A stretch of 64,000 nucleotides of DNA from Calliopum simillimum (lineage: Eukaryota > Arthropoda > Insecta > Diptera > Lauxaniidae), in NCBI GenBank assembly GCA_951812925.1, contig OX638372.1, positions 5,766,001 through 5,830,000 of the forward strand, read 5' to 3'. How positions within the stretch are numbered: the stretch's first letter is position 1; each line of letters begins with the position of its first letter. The notes beneath the pieces are model-generated. The model was given only the letters and a program-made list of their open reading frames with translations. It was not told the DNA's origin and ran no database searches. A program made the translations under genes and the position numbers. Positions 22,204-33,816 of this stretch are shown piece by piece.

Positions 22204-23197
22204 CACTCGCCGGCATAATTATTTTGACAAAATCTTTTAGTGACTACCGAACGTTAGAACTGTCAAATTGTGATGCGAAAATGTTGCTCAAATAATTTGT
22301 TGTTTAACGTTTTCATTCTTTTTCTGCTAATAAGAATGCAAACAAGCAACGAATTTTGTCGTGACATAAATATTTTGACATCAACTTTGCATAATCACTG
22401 CTTTACAGCAAAAATTGGCACTCGAACGATTCAAATTTATTTGTCCTAGATATAACTTCACTTTAACTGATCTGTAGTCTGATTTCTAGTGGAAGCTTAT
22501 GGTTTAAAAAGCAATTAAATTACGTTTTCAACAGTGTATTAATTACAGGCATCTAATCAAATGTAGTATAGTTGAGTTATAGTGGTAGAAAATTAAAATT
22601 TTAAATATTTGGCCTCACTTTCTCAGCGTTTTTCTGAACATAACACTTCAAAAAGTTCATGCTTTTTATCGAAAGCTTATTACATTACAAAAATTTTTAA
22701 GCCTTACGAACCATAATTGGATTAGAATTGGGAGATTTTTAAGCTCGGATGGTTTTTTATTTAAGTGGAATAAGTGCATATAGAGGGAAAAGTAATGTCA
22801 TAATATGAATTTGCAGACTTTTTGTTTAAAATATATGAAATCGGGTTTTGTTTTCTTGACAAATTTAGCTGATAATTAAGAATTGGTGGCATTTAGTTTA
22901 AAAAATGATTATGTTCAAATAACCGATTATTATGGCACATAAAGGTCCGCACAGTCCAAGTTAACGAAATAAATTTGAATTCTTCGATTCAGAACTTTTG
23001 CTGTAAATCAGTGATTATGCGAAATTGATGTCAAAATACTTATGCCACGACAAAAATTATTGCTTACTTGCATTCTTATCAGCAAAAAAAGAATGAAAAC
23101 GGTAACTGACAAAATATTTTGTTATTCAACAGTCCTAAGCAAAGCAATGTTCGGCAGTCACAAATAGATTTTGTCAAAATAATTATGCCGACAAGTG
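22204..23197. mobile_element. Tc1-type non-autonomous element with long TIRs (994 bp)
   Basis: CACTCGCCGGCATAATTATT at 22204 is matched by the inverse (CACTTGTCGGCATAATTATT) ending at 23197. The inverted similarity runs for roughly 250 bp (GTCACTAAAAG, AACGTTTTCATTC, GAATGCAA.CAAGCAA, GACATAA.TATTTTGACATC, GTGATTATGC). A TA precedes the left end. The ~500-bp centre shows no transposase motif. Confidence 0.8.
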
Positions 23198-23274
23198 TTG
23201 TTACAAAATAAATACACAAATACAAGCAAATGCGACGAAAGGCTAAACATGAATTACTATACGGGCTGAATTAA

Positions 23275-23345
23275 GCAACAGTACAACAACAACAACAACA
23301 ATAATAATAACAATAATATTAACAACAACAATAACAAAATATTTA
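23275..23345. repeat. (CAA)n/(AAT)n microsatellite
   Basis: A run of ACAACAACAAC followed by AATAATAATAAC and AACAACAACAATAAC. Confidence 0.9.
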
Positions 23346-23767
23346 TTGATGAAGACATCCGGGCAAATAATATCTATGTATACTACATAAATCTGTGAAA
23401 GAACATAAACAACAATAAAAAAACAGCAAAGGAAACGAAAAAGGAAATTTTGTTGCAAAACAGGCAATCGACTTTCATTGTGTAGAATCCTGTAGGACAA
23501 AATCAAAACCACAAGTAATATTTTATTGAAATACTGACTCTGGAATATACTACTGGTAGGCAGGATTGTTGAACATGGCCACATGCTGTGCATACACAGG
23601 CACAAACACACGCACACACACACACAAATAGGCTGCGCACACACTTGAGCAAACCCAGCAAACATTTTCAATCGCGGACAATCTTCCATATTTTTGGCGA
23701 TGCATTTAAAGCTCTTCTACGCGAGCTTTCCGCGATAAAAGTTTTCCGCGAGTAAAAGAAGGTTCCT

Positions 23768-24106
23768 CCTTACACTCTTCTGGAAGATTATTGCGAATCA
23801 AACATCTTCGCGATGAATATACAACTCTTCCGGGAGAGTTTTGCGCGACAAAACTTCAGCGCGAGTAACAGAAGATTCTTCCTTACACTCTTATGGAAGA
23901 TCATTGCGAATCAAACATCTTTGCGATGAATATACAACTCTTCCAGGCGAGTTTTACGCGACAAAACTTCAGCGCGAGTAACAGAAGATTCCACCTTACA
24001 CTCTTCTAGAAGATCATTGCGAATCAAGCATCTTCGCAATGAATATACAACCCTTCCTGGCGAGTTTTGCGCAATAATTTTATTTTCAAAAATGGGTCCA
24101 AAATGG
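23768..24106 (+). repeat. 113-bp tandem repeat, three units
   Basis: CCTTACACTCTT.T.GAAGAT starts at 23768, 23881 and 23994, exactly 113 bp apart. Each unit continues ATTGCGAATCAA.CATCTT and CGAGTTTT.CGCGA. Confidence 0.9.
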
Positions 24107-24520
24107 TCACTTAGAGTGGTCGAAGACATCTCTGATCATATCCGAAATCTGTTTTCGACCTTTCCCTATCGATTGGTGCAATAAAAATTTTTCACCAAAA
24201 TGGGCCCAAATCGGTCACTTAGAGGGGTCGGAGACACCCCTGGACATGTCCAGAATGTATTTTCGACCTTTCCCTATCTATTGGTGCAATAAAATTTTTT
24301 CACCAAAATGGGCCCAAATCGGTCACTTAGAGGGGTCGGAGACACCCCTGGACATGTCCAAAATCTATTTTCCACCTTTCCCCATCGATTGGTGCAAAAA
24401 AATTTTTTTACAAAAATGGGCCCAAATCGGTCACTTAGAGGGCCCGGAACCAAATCTGGTTATGACCAAAATATATTTTCGACCTTTCCCCATCGATTGG
24501 TGCAAAAAAAAAAATTCATA
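24092..24520 (+). repeat. 108-bp tandem repeat, four units
   Basis: ATGGGCCCAAATCGGTCACT-type unit starts at 24092, 24200, 24308 and 24416, exactly 108 bp apart. Each unit ends CGACCTTTCCC.ATCGATTGG. 108 is a multiple of three, so a 36-residue peptide repeat (WAQIGHLEG...FPIDWCKK) appears in one frame. There is no other sign of coding. Confidence 0.9.
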
Positions 24521-25176
24521 AAAAAAAGCCCAAAACGAATAAAAAAAGATTCGACTAAGTCTCTTCTGGATGATGGTTTGAAATCGAACTTCTTTACGAA
24601 TAACCAACAACTCCTTCAGACGAGTTTTACACGATACAAGATGGCCGACTACGACATGACGTCATCTCCTGAGAAATTTCGAAAAAATTAATAATTTTTT
24701 TTTTCTTAAAGGCAATATTTCTGAGGCCCGGTATTTTTCACGAAGCAAAATGTCAAACTACACGGTATATTTTTAACGGCACATAAATTTTGACAGTTTA
24801 TTGTACAAAAATTAGCAATTTCTTATGAAATTATTTTTATGTCGCCATTTCATATTTTATTTTTTTTATTTTTTTTTCAAGTTTTTTCAAGTTTTTTTCG
24901 CTTTAAAAAACATGTTGCGGAGTCGTCTGTTGACCCTTCCTGGGGATCATTTGCAGATTCATCTTGGGGAGCCGCCAGATGACTCTTCCTGGGGATCGTT
25001 TGCGGATTCATTTCGGGGAGTTGTTAGAGGATTCTTCTAAAACAATCGTATTCGGCCGGACAATTTCTCACGCCTGAACATTCGCGGAAGAGTAGAATGC
25101 GACTGTCGCGGACGATTGATTTAATCGTCTAGGCGAATCGAAAACGATTCTTCCGCGATTGAAAATGTTTGCTGGG

Positions 25177-26284
25177 AAGTGTTGACTTTTATTTATGTTG
25201 ATTACAATAATGCGAAATACATTTAAATGTTGCCATGTATATTGAATTGAGCAAATGAATGAATCTCCATTGAATAACCTTCATGGAGTGTTATGCCAAT
25301 AGGAATAATGAAGTGAGTGACTTGGTCATAAAGAAAATATTGTGGTAATTTAATAAATATTGATTCACCACTTGGGCACAGTGAGTCCAAGATTGGTTTA
25401 AGATAAAATTGACAAACAAATAGACTTTCAGTAACTCCACAGCTATTCCACTCCGGACAATATTCTATCTGTGTGTGTGTTTAACTTGTAAATGTTTGCA
25501 TGTGTTTGTCAATATATATAGCAGCAAAGCTTAGTTAAAAGCTGCCGGAGACATTTGTAATTAAGTTTTCATCCATTTACGGATACGCACGCACCAACAA
25601 CATTGAGGACACAAGGATAGTGCAAAGGATAAGAGTTATAACCAATACAATTTATCGTTTATATTTCCTGGCATTGCTGTTATTGCCTGTAGTTTATATA
25701 TTTTTTGGTTTTCTTCATTTTCTTTTTGCATTTAAGTCAGCAAAAAAGCTTTTAGGCTCTTTTTGTTGATTACAATATCATATGTCACATGTATGGTTCA
25801 TCCTTTACACATTCGTTTAAGACATCTGCATTTTTGTAGGTACGAAAAACCGAAAAAAAAACTAAGAAAACTTTTGTCAGACATGACGTATAAAAGAAAG
25901 GAAAACCCATTTTTATTTTCTTGCAAGTCACATTTAAGTGAATTTCTTATTGCTTTCAGGTACACAGTGAGAATTTCTCTGAAAAACTCTATATGAAGGA
26001 AAACACGCCAAGTGTACCAGTTGAAAAAGTTGAAAAGTTGAAATATAAATTGTTGTTAAAATACAGTGTGCTGAAATTGAAAATTTTTGTGATTTTTTAA
26101 AAAATTCATAGCTTACATCAAACTTTGTTAGTTAATAGTAATGAGTAACTTTTCGGATTCATTTCAAAATCTTATTTTTATAGAACAAACAATTTAAAAA
26201 AAAATTTTAACAAATTTTTGTAACTTAATTTAAAAAAAAAAAACACTTAAATTTTTTGAAAATAATTCATAGTACAGTCATTTG
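25177..26284. other. Non-coding DNA
   Basis: No exon seen. A TATATATAG motif near 25514 could act as a TATA box, but no Inr or ORF follows. Confidence 0.45.
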
Positions 26285-27560
26285 GTAGTTTTACCCGGAT
26301 TTCGATGTGCTCTTTTAGAATTTCAACTTTGCTACCTCGAGTCGTGTTCGCTTGCGCCGAAATATTGGAAAAATGGCGTCCAAAATCAGTTTTTTACAAA
26401 TATCTCTTTAACGGTTACATTTAGAGAAAAATATTGAGGCAAAATATTGTAGCTCAAAAATTTTCAATAAAAATGACCTCTTAATTGTTTCCGTACGATT
26501 TACAACTCAGGAGATATCCTAGTTCAAAATTTGAAAAAAATTACAATAGTAAATTGTGCATGCCGTATATGAGTAGGCACAGTGATGTGTTGAGCTTAAA
26601 ATTACGATAACTCATGAATGGTGAGTCACACGTCAAAGTAAAAACACCTTTTTATAGGAAACTACTTCCACTATAAGATACATTTTATTTTGTTTTTACA
26701 TACCCCATGGTTTACGAGATATTTTTTCAACAAACCTAAAATTTAGAACAAAACCGTTTTTTCAAAATAGCTTCAAAAATGTTAGTTTTAGAAAAAAAAA
26801 AAATTTTCGCATTTTGTGGAACGTTCAGTTTCCTTTAAGGGTCTTTCCGACCTGTTTTTTCGTCCGATTTACCGTTCATGAGATATCTCGTCTTGAAAAT
26901 TATTTAAAATTGAACATTGTACTATGCTCCATACTATGTTCAAATTTGAATGATTTTCAAGTCGCGATATCTCGTGAAGGGTAAGTCTGATGAAAAAACA
27001 GTTCGGAGAGATCCTTATAGAAGATTGAATGTTCTACAAAATGCATGAAAAATTTTTTTTCTAAGACGAACCGTTTTAGAGCTATTTTGAAAAAACGGTT
27101 TTTTTCTAAATTTTAGGTTTGTTGAAAAAATATTTCGTAAACTATAGGTCATGTGAAAAAAAGATAAAATGTAGGTTGTATTTGAAATAATTATCTATAA
27201 ACAAGTGTTTTTTTTTAACGTGTGACTCACCATTCATGAGTTATCGTATTTTTAAGCTCAACACATCACTGTGCCTACTCATAAGCGGCACAATTTACTA
27301 ATTTTTTCCAAATTTTAAATTAGGATATCTCTTGAATAATAAGTTGTTTGGAAACAATTAAGAAGTCATTTTTATAGAACATTTTATAAGCTACAATATT
27401 GCGCCACAATATTTTTCTCTAAATGTAACCGTAAAAGAGATGTTTGTAAAAAACTGGCTTTGGACGCCATTTTTCCAATATGGTGGTGCGAGCGAACACG
27501 ATTCGAGGTAGCAAAGTTGAAATTCTGAAAGAGCACATCGAAATCTCTAAAATAACTCAT
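26285..27560. mobile_element. Giant palindromic foldback (~1.27 kb, arms ~630 bp, no spacer)
   Basis: The left end GGATTTCGATGTGCTCTTT and TGCTACCTCGAGTCGTGTTCGC pair with the right end at 27500-27546. Matching blocks continue to a centre at about 26926 (GAACATTGTACTATG.TCCATACTATGTTC). Many arm motifs (ATATCTCGT.AA, TTTCTAAATTTTAGGTTTGTT, ACTCACCATTCATGAGTTATCG) pair. The arms have diverged by scattered substitutions. Non-coding. Confidence 0.85.
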
Positions 27561-29229
27561 GTGCAAAAATCCCGCAAAACATTCCAGGCAACATCACTTT
27601 ATTCTCCAAAATGATTATACAATCAAAGGAAAGCTAAATTTTTAAACTTTAAAATGGTTCAAATGGATTTCAATCGTTAGTTGAAAGTTTATAGTTGTTG
27701 AACACCCGCGGTGGGCGCTTTTTTTTACTGAAAAGCAAGGCATCTTACGAAAAAAAAGTGTGTCAGTTATTAAATGCTTCAAATCGTTCAAGAAATACGT
27801 ATGATTTTTTTGAAAATAGTTAAGGAAAAAAAATTTAAACGTTTCGAAAAAAACCAAAAAAAACTCACATGTATTTCTTGGATTCTATTATTTTTTTGAT
27901 CAGATGTATTCTAGATTATTTCTTTTGAATAAACCGATGCTATGTTATAAATATTTTTTTATCCGCAATACAGATCCAGAAGAAAATTATTTGAGCAGTT
28001 GACTTCTCAATTCAGCTTAAGGATAAAGCAATCGTTTGATTTTTAGTTTATTAACAAAAAAAAAACTTTTTTGGCAATAAAAATAATATTTATTATCCTA
28101 ATATCCAAGGATTTGAGGATTGAAATTCAAACACGTTCCATATTCTAAGTGGAATTTATGAATCCTTTCGAAAAACTTAAACAAACCAGATAGGAAAAAA
28201 AATCGTGTTTTTCTTTTTTTCTTAAGTAGCCAGACATATGTAATTGAGTAAAATTCTTTCAGTGTATTATATTTTACCAATGTCGCTTACTCATCTTTTA
28301 CAAAGTGTTTCCTTCGTTCGTTCCTAAGCGTTATGTTTGTATTCTTGTTGTGATCGTCTTAATAGCATTGCTGTTGTTGCTGTTGTAGTTGCTGATGCTT
28401 AATGCAATGTCATTAGTTTAATTGTTTCATCTATCTATGGCAACCATCAGCAGTGAGATAAAGGTCACACCCGCCCACCAAAGATACAGGTCATTCGTGT
28501 TAATTTATTCACCTTAAAGAGAGAGACAACTTAAGTGTTACTTTAACTTCATGCAGTTAAGTATAAGTAAGTGCTTTAAGTGGCATATGGGAACAATTTG
28601 GAATAGTTGCAATATATCACATATTGGTACAGATGGTACCTGCTTATAAGTAGAAAATTTTGAACAAGTTTTTAAAAACTGTCATCCAGCAATGAAGCGA
28701 AAAGTTGTAAACATAAATAATGAAAAAAATTTCACAAAAAATTAAAACAGTTTTTAGTACAAATCATTAAAAACAGTCTTTTCAGTTGATTCTTCCTTTT
28801 TAAATATACAGTACCTGGAGACCGATCACTGTTCGGTCAATAATCTGATCTTATTATTTTAGTCGATGTTTTTATTCACAGATATTTTTTTGTGATAAAA
28901 TTCGTATCTTTTCACCTCCAATTTTCATTCTTTCAAAATGATAAATTAACCGATGAGAGTAATAATAAGAAAAAACTCGGAAAGTATCGAATGGTATAGA
29001 AAAATATCAAAAACTCAAAATTTTTTTGGTGAAATAGAATGCCCTAAAATAAATAAATCGGATATACCACATACCCAAAGTATTTAGTCTTTTGTATGGG
29101 GGCTGAAATATCTTATCTTCAAACAATCTTAACCCGGAAAGTAAGAGACCTATTAGAAAAATTCGAAAAAATATTTTGGTAAGAAGGAGTGTGGCTATTC
29201 GGCGCCATTAATAAAAAAGAATTTCACCT
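27561..29229. other. Non-coding DNA
   Basis: AT-rich. CTGTTGTTGCTGTTGTAG-type triplets near 28370. No gene or element boundary is seen. Confidence 0.5.
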
Positions 29230-29460
29230 TTTCTTGTAGCTACGCTGTAAGACTGAACACAGCGTTTGCTTCAACTTTAAGCAAGGATATTTCAAAATCT
29301 TGCAGCTATAATGATAATTCTGCTGATGAAAACGAATTCATTATTAAAAAGTGCATAAGACTGCATATAAGAAATAAAGTTCATTCCTTTAGATACTTAT
29401 GATCCAGACCATCATACCAAATTTCATTAAAATATTTTGTGACAATTGCTAGAAGTAGCA
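29230..29460 (+). repeat. Dispersed repeat (paralogue of 21655-21860)
   Basis: Shares CTTGTAGCTAC, CAACTTTAAGCAAGGATAT, CTGCTGATGA and AGACTGCATAT blocks with 21655-21860. The end joins ACCAAATTTCATTAAAATAT, a motif common in the GGTGCCACGCCC repeats. Confidence 0.6.
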
Positions 29461-29589
29461 TTCAACGTATTTTGCTTGTATGAGAGATTCCTCGCGCAGC
29501 GGCGATATTTCGCCCACTTTCAGATCAGAGATGCCTTATAGCAAGTAGGCTCCGCACAGTTAATTTCAGAATGATTGCTTTATTAATTT

Positions 29590-30008
29590 TCTTTTTATAC
29601 CGTATTATATTTTTGTGGGTGGTGCCACGCCCGTCAAGGAGTTTTCTCAATATAACGGCATATTACATATTAATCCTTGTTCATCAAAATTGTTGAAGTC
29701 GTTTTCGAGTAATATTGAATCAAAATTTTCAATGGTTAAAAAGTGGGCGTGTCACTTCTTCGATCCCGCCCACTTTTGTCAATTAGAAGACATTGATAGT
29801 CAGTAGCTGTGTACTAAATTTCATCAAAATATCCTTAATGGTTTGGAAGTTATGACTAGATCAAATTTGAAATTTAGGGCGGTGCCACGCCTTTATAAAA
29901 ATAAAACCTTGTTTATTCTCCATTTTATGCTAGAATGCATCTTTTTCCAAAATTTGGGCACATATATATTTATAAACATACAATTTTAGCTCGTTTAAGA
30001 AGAGAAAA
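29590..30008 (+). repeat. GGTGCCACGCCC dispersed repeat
   Basis: GGTGGTGCCACGCCCGTC (about 29618), AAAGTGGGCGTGTCAC (about 29739) and GGGCGGTGCCACGCC (about 29877) give about three units. Interrupted at 30009 by a TIR element and probably resumed at about 30682. Confidence 0.6.
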
Positions 30009-30016
30009 TATCGATA

Positions 30017-30673
30017 CGTCCAACGTAAAAGTTGGTAACTCGAAAATCGTAGTTTTTAGTTATGATAATTTTTGTATTGTTTTCGTTAAAACAAGAAAAC
30101 CAAAAACAAAAATTGAATAAATATTTTCGAGATTTGCAGTCCAAATAAAGGTTTTTCGACTATTAAATCGTTGTCACTATTCCAAACAGATTTACAGTGA
30201 TATTAACAATTTCAACTTATAATTTGGATAAAAATGAATACATATGAGTTGTAACTCTAGTTAAAACTTATAATCTGTTTCAGCAACCTAATGTTTCATG
30301 AGAAAAGTTGGTGACTTAACTTGCCAGCTACCATTAAAAAATATTATTCGGACATTACGTTGGTATGTAGGACTTAAAACCACTGATTTTTAAAGAAAAA
30401 TTAACTAATAACTTTGTAAGTTAAGTTACGAACGCAATTTGTTATTTTTGTCACGTGCATAAGTTATCAACTTAAGTTGTCAAGTTTTTGCATGGAGACC
30501 TCACTAAGATGCGTATATACTTAGGTTGTAAGTTCAAAAATTGCTCCCAGCCCATCAAATTTCAAGCTACAGGTACCAAAATTTGACACAAGATAGAGTC
30601 TAATACGCAGATTTCGAAAATCATTGTCCCGTAAAAAGTTGGTAACTTGAGTTACAAACTTTTACGTTGGATG
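30017..30673. mobile_element. TIR element with 8-bp TATCGATA duplication (657 bp)
   Basis: CGTCCAACGTAAAAGTT at 30017 pairs with AACTTTTACGTTGGATG ending at 30673, followed inward by GTAACTCGA/CTTGAGTTAC. TATCGATA flanks both ends (30009-30016 and 30674-30681). An 8-bp duplication fits hAT-type insertion, but the octamer is itself palindromic, so it could also be the outermost TIR. Confidence 0.65.
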
Positions 30674-30689
30674 TATCGATATATGATCC

Positions 30690-31274
30690 GAAAATTGTCC
30701 ATATCCGAGTTTTCAGCTGAAAATATGCTAAATAAAAAAATATAACATAAATCTACATTAATTTTCTTTTGAAAAATATATCAAGATAACATCAAAATAA
30801 TACATTCCTAATAATCATAGAATAAATAATATAAATATAATTTCACTTTAAATTTCACTAAAATTCTTCATAAACAGCCTATATATTTAATGAAAACTTC
30901 ACCACAAAAGCAATAATTTATTTTAACTAAAAATACACTGTAAATATCAATTTCCTTTATTACTCAGATTTTCACGCTATAATTTTGTATTGATAACACA
31001 TTATAATGATGTTATTGCTAAAATAATTAACACATAAAATTATGCGTGAAAATGAGAGATTTACACTAAATTAATGTGATTATATGTGTGTGTGTAGAAT
31101 ACACAACGAAATAAACAACCAGTAAGGGTGTTAGTTTTGGTCGTGCCAAAATTTAGATACTCTACAAAAAATTAAATTTAAAATGAAAAGAAAACATGTT
31201 TTCAATAATTTTTGCTTAATTTGAAGTACCATTATTTGTTTTTAATTAATTCCGGTTTTATAACAGTTCAACAG
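30690..31274. other. Non-coding DNA
   Basis: AT-rich; a small GT run near 31083. Nothing else is recognised. Confidence 0.5.
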
Positions 31275-31623
31275 TTTTGTTCAGAGCAAACATAGACCTC
31301 TATTATCTTGGTCTTGCACATTAAGTCTTTGTCTTGGTTTTGATATTGAGTCTTAGTATCGATCTTACTCTGGAAAAAATTTCTAAAGATTGTTTATCCA
31401 AAATTTCCAAACCATATTTATTTGAAGCAGTTGGGTTTTAAACATTTCGTATTTCGAATTGAGAGTTGATTTAATGATCGAAAAACCCTGACTCGACTAT
31501 TAATTAGCAATGATAAAGACCGAATAGCAGTCGAGGTCTTGATAATCATAGACAAAGATCAGAGCAGTCTTGGTTATGGTCTCGAACAATTACCCAAACC
31601 AAGACAAATTTTGCTCATCACTT
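31275..31623 (+). mobile_element. hAT-type MITE, copy 1 (old, diverged)
   Basis: Degenerate left end (CAGAGCAAACATAGACC), inner blocks CTTGCACATTAAGTCTT, GGTTTTGATATTGAGTCTT and GCAGTTGGGTTTTAA, and a right end TTTTGCTCATCACT at about 31622. Order and orientation match copies 2 and 5. Confidence 0.7.
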
Positions 31624-33346
31624 ATGAACAAAGTCGATACACTCTCAATGTAGGGTATTCAACAAATAATTTTAAAATGACTAATTTGCAGTATTTTAAC
31701 AAAATTATGAAATTTCATTTAAAATGCAAATTGATATTTATGAATAGCAGCAGCAGCAGCAGTTAAAGCAACAAAACTGTAACTGCTCCTGCTACTGATA
31801 AGCAAGCGATTTTATGACGAGTCACGTAACTTTATGTTGACACACATACACATTGATATTTTAATTAATATGCTTGAAAATTACCGTGAAATTTTTCCAT
31901 TTTGTTCCTTTTTTTATTAATTAAAATCTCTGTTAAAGCTTACAAGGCTGTCAGGTTCAGAGTTGAGTATCAGGGCAAAGAGAATCCAGAATATTCAAGT
32001 CAGGCAACCGATTTATATTTATGGCAGTAACAACAGAATTAATTTAATATTTATGGGTTGCTTGATTTTTGCATTAAATTTACATGAATTTAATGGAATT
32101 GCCCCCAATCGCTCATCACCTATACGTTGTATTTATAAAGAGTTTTAAGCTGTAGCGACAAATGAAAATTTAACCCATTACTTTGATTAAAATCTTTGGT
32201 TAAATATAAAAAAATCATATATGAACTTTTTAAGATTTTCCAAGAAAATGGAACCGTTTCGAAGCCTTGACTTAATACAAGATAAGAGATTCAATATCAT
32301 CATTAAAAATAATTGACTCAGCACAAGTACTAAAGTATTTTTCAGCGCTGTAGATGTCCGGAATGACTTTGGTGGCAGCAATGCAGCTTGGTTTGCATTC
32401 TGACTATCGAGAGTTTGACTTTGGCTGGTGAGTATGATGCTCAAAAGTCATGTTTTTTAACACAAAAAAGAAGAACCGAGCAAACGTATGCCTTCAAACA
32501 GTGCTCTACTTGCTCTATAGTGTCTTGTCCAAAAAACTTTTTCTCAAGTCAAAATTGGTTAAAAACGTTGTGGTGCTCAAAGAAAATGTTCATCTCATTA
32601 AAATGTTGTTGCTCTGTTGCTGTTGCTGTTCACTTCTGTTTGACAAGACGACCAACGGTGATGTTCGTTCAATAGAAAGGAAAAATCATCATGTGAATTC
32701 CTTGTGATATTCTTGTGACCTAATTTTGTAACAACACTCTGCGTTAAGTAAATATTTAATCAAAATGTAGTTGGGGCTTAAAAGATACACACGCTGCCAT
32801 GGGTATTTACAATATGTTATCAATGCATCGCTGAAATTCCTTCAACGTTTTCCCACAAAAAAAAAAAACAACCAGAAACAACACTGATGACAGTGACGGT
32901 GAGCGATTGCGATGCTGATTTTATGTTTCCTTCCACTCTTGGTTGCTCAACGATAAAATTTAAAATTCACCTATCTACACATATACACCTGTGTGAGTAC
33001 GTACATGAAAAGTAACCTTATTACAACCGTATTATGCAATTTTTGTTGTTGTGACTTTTATGTGTATATTTACGTAAGGTGATATTGAGCTCTAATCATA
33101 CTTAAAAAAAAATTTAAATTTCGCTTGAAAAAAAGGAGCAATGCAAAATGAAATAGAAGTGTCCTAACTATTTAATCCTTGTCATGAATGTCTCGTCGCA
33201 TAAATTTCAATTATATAAGTTTAATATTCAGAAAATATTTAACTGTCAATATTTTCAAACGCTGAGCTTCAAATCATGAGTTTCATATTATCCTCAAAAA
33301 AAATGCATCCAATTTTTTCACCACTACGCTGATTCCACATACTTGA
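31624..33346. other. Non-coding DNA
   Basis: A short (CAG)n at 31746-31760. ORFs near 32190-32700 have no splice or family support. Confidence 0.5.
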
Positions 33347-33354
33347 CATATTAA

Positions 33355-33719
33355 TAGTGATGAGCAAACCAAGACCAAGAACATAGCAGTCTTGCTCTTG
33401 GTCTTGTTCTTGCACATTGAGTCTTGGTCTTGGTCTAGGTTTTGATATACAGTCTTGGTCCTGGTCTTGATCTTGTTCATTAAATCTTGGTCTTGGCCTT
33501 AAAAAAATTTTCGGAGATATTGAGTATTCAAAATTTCAAAACCATATTTTTCCAAAGCTGTTGGGTTTTTAAGATGCCAAAATTCAAATCGAAGGATGAT
33601 TTTATCTTCGAAACGGGCATGAAACTCCTTTTAATTATAAATTACCAGTCTTGGTCTTGATGATTATCGTGAGCAAGGCCAAGACCAAGACCATAGCAGT
33701 CTAATTTTGCTCATCACTA
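33355..33719 (+). mobile_element. hAT-type MITE, copy 2 (365 bp, complete)
   Basis: TIR TAGTGATGAGCAAA at the left and TTTTGCTCATCACTA at the right. The flanking octamers CATATTAA (33347-33354) and CACATTAA (33720-33727) match at 7 of 8 positions, an 8-bp target duplication. The interior has scattered CCAAGA/TCTTGG hexamers near both ends and a unique centre (TTGGGTTTTTAAGATGCCAA). Non-coding. Confidence 0.85.
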
Positions 33720-33816
33720 CACATTAAACTATCTACACAAATTGATTTCAAACCCACAATCGAAAATTGCTCACATTGGACCAGAATGCAATTCTAGCCA
33801 ATCAAAAATTATTAGG

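Larger units (their letters stand above)
23654..25176. mobile_element. TIR element with internal minisatellites (1523 bp)
   Basis: CCCAGCAAACATTTTCAATC (23654) with GCGGA, and the inverse TCCGCGATTGAAAATGTTTG CTGGG ending at 25176. The inside is rich in GCGCGA and CTTCCGCG motifs. It carries two separate tandem arrays and a ~60-bp duplication (about 24930-25035). No transposase is visible. The CCCAG start is shared with the element at 56753-58321. Confidence 0.75.

Noticed and set aside
23768..24520. CRISPR-like array
   Set aside because: Units are contiguous 108/113-bp minisatellite copies without unique spacers, in a eukaryotic transposon.
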